DNA of 7,187 nt, taken from Candidatus Phycorickettsia trachydisci. Its GTDB lineage: Bacteria > Pseudomonadota > Alphaproteobacteria > Rickettsiales > Rickettsiaceae. The notes below the pieces were generated by a model. It searched no databases, was not told where the DNA came from, and saw only the letters and a program-made list of their open reading frames with translations. The position numbers were made by a program, and so were the translations under genes. Below, piece after piece: positions 6,860 to 7,187 of this stretch (position 1 is the first letter of the stretch; each line of letters begins with the position of its first letter). Location: positions 1-7,187 of the forward strand of contig CAMCJU010000041.1 in NCBI GenBank assembly GCA_945875085.1. The letters are read 5' to 3'.

Positions 6860-7100
6860 TTATTCCTTGCCGTATATTTCCCAGGAAGCTGGAAGCCTTA
6901 AAGGCTGAGGCGGCTGGAATATTGCCCTGACAAGCCTCGCCACACAGGCGCCCCTAAATCTTATGCCTACTACCAATCAAAATCCTGCAAAATCTTGAAC
7001 TTGTCCAGTTGCATCTCTTTGACATACTCCCCTTAGCCAAAGCAAGGGGATTCTAAAGGTTCAGACAATGGATGCACAAGAGATGAATCTCGACTAACTC
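6860..7100 (-). ncRNA. Possible omega RNA (TnpB guide RNA) region
   Basis: In studied IS200/IS605 elements the tnpB 3' end plus the right end produce an omega RNA whose 3' tail is read from the flanking DNA and guides TnpB. Here the corresponding minus-strand stretch contains these stems: CGCC/GGCG (6938-6950), GAGGC/GCCTC (6907-6911 with 6934-6938), AGCCTT/AAGGCT (6894-6906) and UUCCAG/CUGGGA with one G-U pair (6879-6894). If the element ends near 6855, the guide would come from the spacer after sucD. The call rests on position and hairpins only; limits are approximate. Confidence 0.3.
6978..6997. repeat. 10-base direct repeat in the tnpB downstream region
   Basis: CAAAATCCTG is followed directly by CAAAATCTTG, matching at nine of ten positions. 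It lies between the tnpB stop codon and the hairpin cluster. No function is evident. Confidence 0.6.
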
Positions 7101-7187
7101 CATCTAGCCTTACCGTAGATGCCCCTACGGCTAGTATATTAAGTGCTGCATTTAAATCTCTATCGCAACTATACCCACATTTACATT
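7033..7187 (-). CDS. tnpB: C-terminus of TnpB, RNA-guided nuclease of IS200/IS605-type element (partial)
   Basis: The frame enters from the right edge and ends at a TAA at 7033-7035, giving 50 complete codons. It begins CKCGYSCDRDLNAALNIL. This combines the last zinc-finger cysteines with the RuvC-III motif DRDxNAAxNI that defines the C-terminal end of the TnpB/Fanzor/Cas12 lineage; the second Asp of DRD (codon 7156-7158) is the expected third catalytic acid. TnpB proteins are about 350-400 residues, so some 85% lies outside the window. The visible cysteine spacing is CxC rather than the usual CxxC, but the edge cuts the site. After the TAA the same frame stays open for 20 more codons (GEYVKEMQLDKFKILQ...) to a TAG at 6970-6972, so the stop may be a shortening mutation. 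It points toward sucD, tail-to-tail. Confidence 0.85.
   Translation of the reverse strand, partial: CKCGYSCDRDLNAALNILAVGASTVRLDGVSRDSSLVHPLSEPLESPCFG

Larger units (their letters stand above)
6860..7187 (-). mobile_element. Right-end part of an IS200/IS605-type element (continues past window)
   Basis: The region holds the 3' end of a tnpB gene on the minus strand and about 170 bases of non-coding DNA after it, visibly richer in G and C than the AT-rich spacer next to it. Such elements have no terminal inverted repeats and no target duplication; they carry small subterminal hairpins. Several hairpins lie at 6879-6950, which fits a right end. The exact boundary is not determined; the composition change puts it near 6840-6880. 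The left end and any tnpA lie outside the window. Confidence 0.6.

Noticed and set aside
6768..7032. tRNA, CRISPR array or riboswitch in the region after sucD
   Set aside because: No cloverleaf with a T-loop, no regularly spaced repeats of CRISPR size, and no riboswitch core; the hairpins fit an insertion-element end better.

Overview
The window looks like chromosomal DNA from a low-GC, probably host-associated alphaproteobacterium, most likely near Rickettsiales or Holosporales. This is inferred from the FSCSHR version of the phosphoglycerate kinase motif, the tkt-gap-pgk gene order, the overall protein style and the AT-rich composition. No rRNA or other strict taxonomic marker is present, so the assignment is tentative.

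Layout, left to right. Positions 2-124 (+) hold the last 40 codons of a protein entering from outside the window; its pattern resembles the C-terminus of a transposase. Positions 154-4299 (-) hold a tightly packed three-gene operon, transcribed tkt -> gap -> pgk, with a 17-base overlap at tkt/gap and an ATGA overlap at gap/pgk. Positions 4300-4695 are a divergent control region of about 0.4 kb with a dyad over back-to-back -35-like elements. Positions 4696-6767 (+) hold sucC-sucD, encoding both subunits of succinyl-CoA synthetase. Positions 6768-6859 are an AT-rich spacer with a 12-base tandem repeat. From about 6860 to the right edge lies the end of an IS200/IS605-type element on the minus strand: the last 50 codons of tnpB and a hairpin-rich, more GC-rich right-end region that could be the source of an omega RNA.

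Together the core genes describe central carbon metabolism. Pgk and Gap interconvert 3-phosphoglycerate and glyceraldehyde-3-phosphate. Transketolase uses glyceraldehyde-3-phosphate to exchange two-carbon units in the non-oxidative pentose phosphate pathway. SucCD performs the substrate-level phosphorylation step of the TCA cycle. In an intracellular bacterium that lives on amino or organic acids, this set would fit carbon flow from the TCA cycle upward to pentoses. The GAPDH lacks both classical residues that favour NAD over NADP, which would agree with an anabolic role; that is inference.

All five core genes look intact and ordinary. The items most worth a second look are the GAPDH cofactor site, the tnpB end with its possible guide-RNA region, and the apparent mobile-element remnants on both edges. 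I found no convincing new defence or mobile system.
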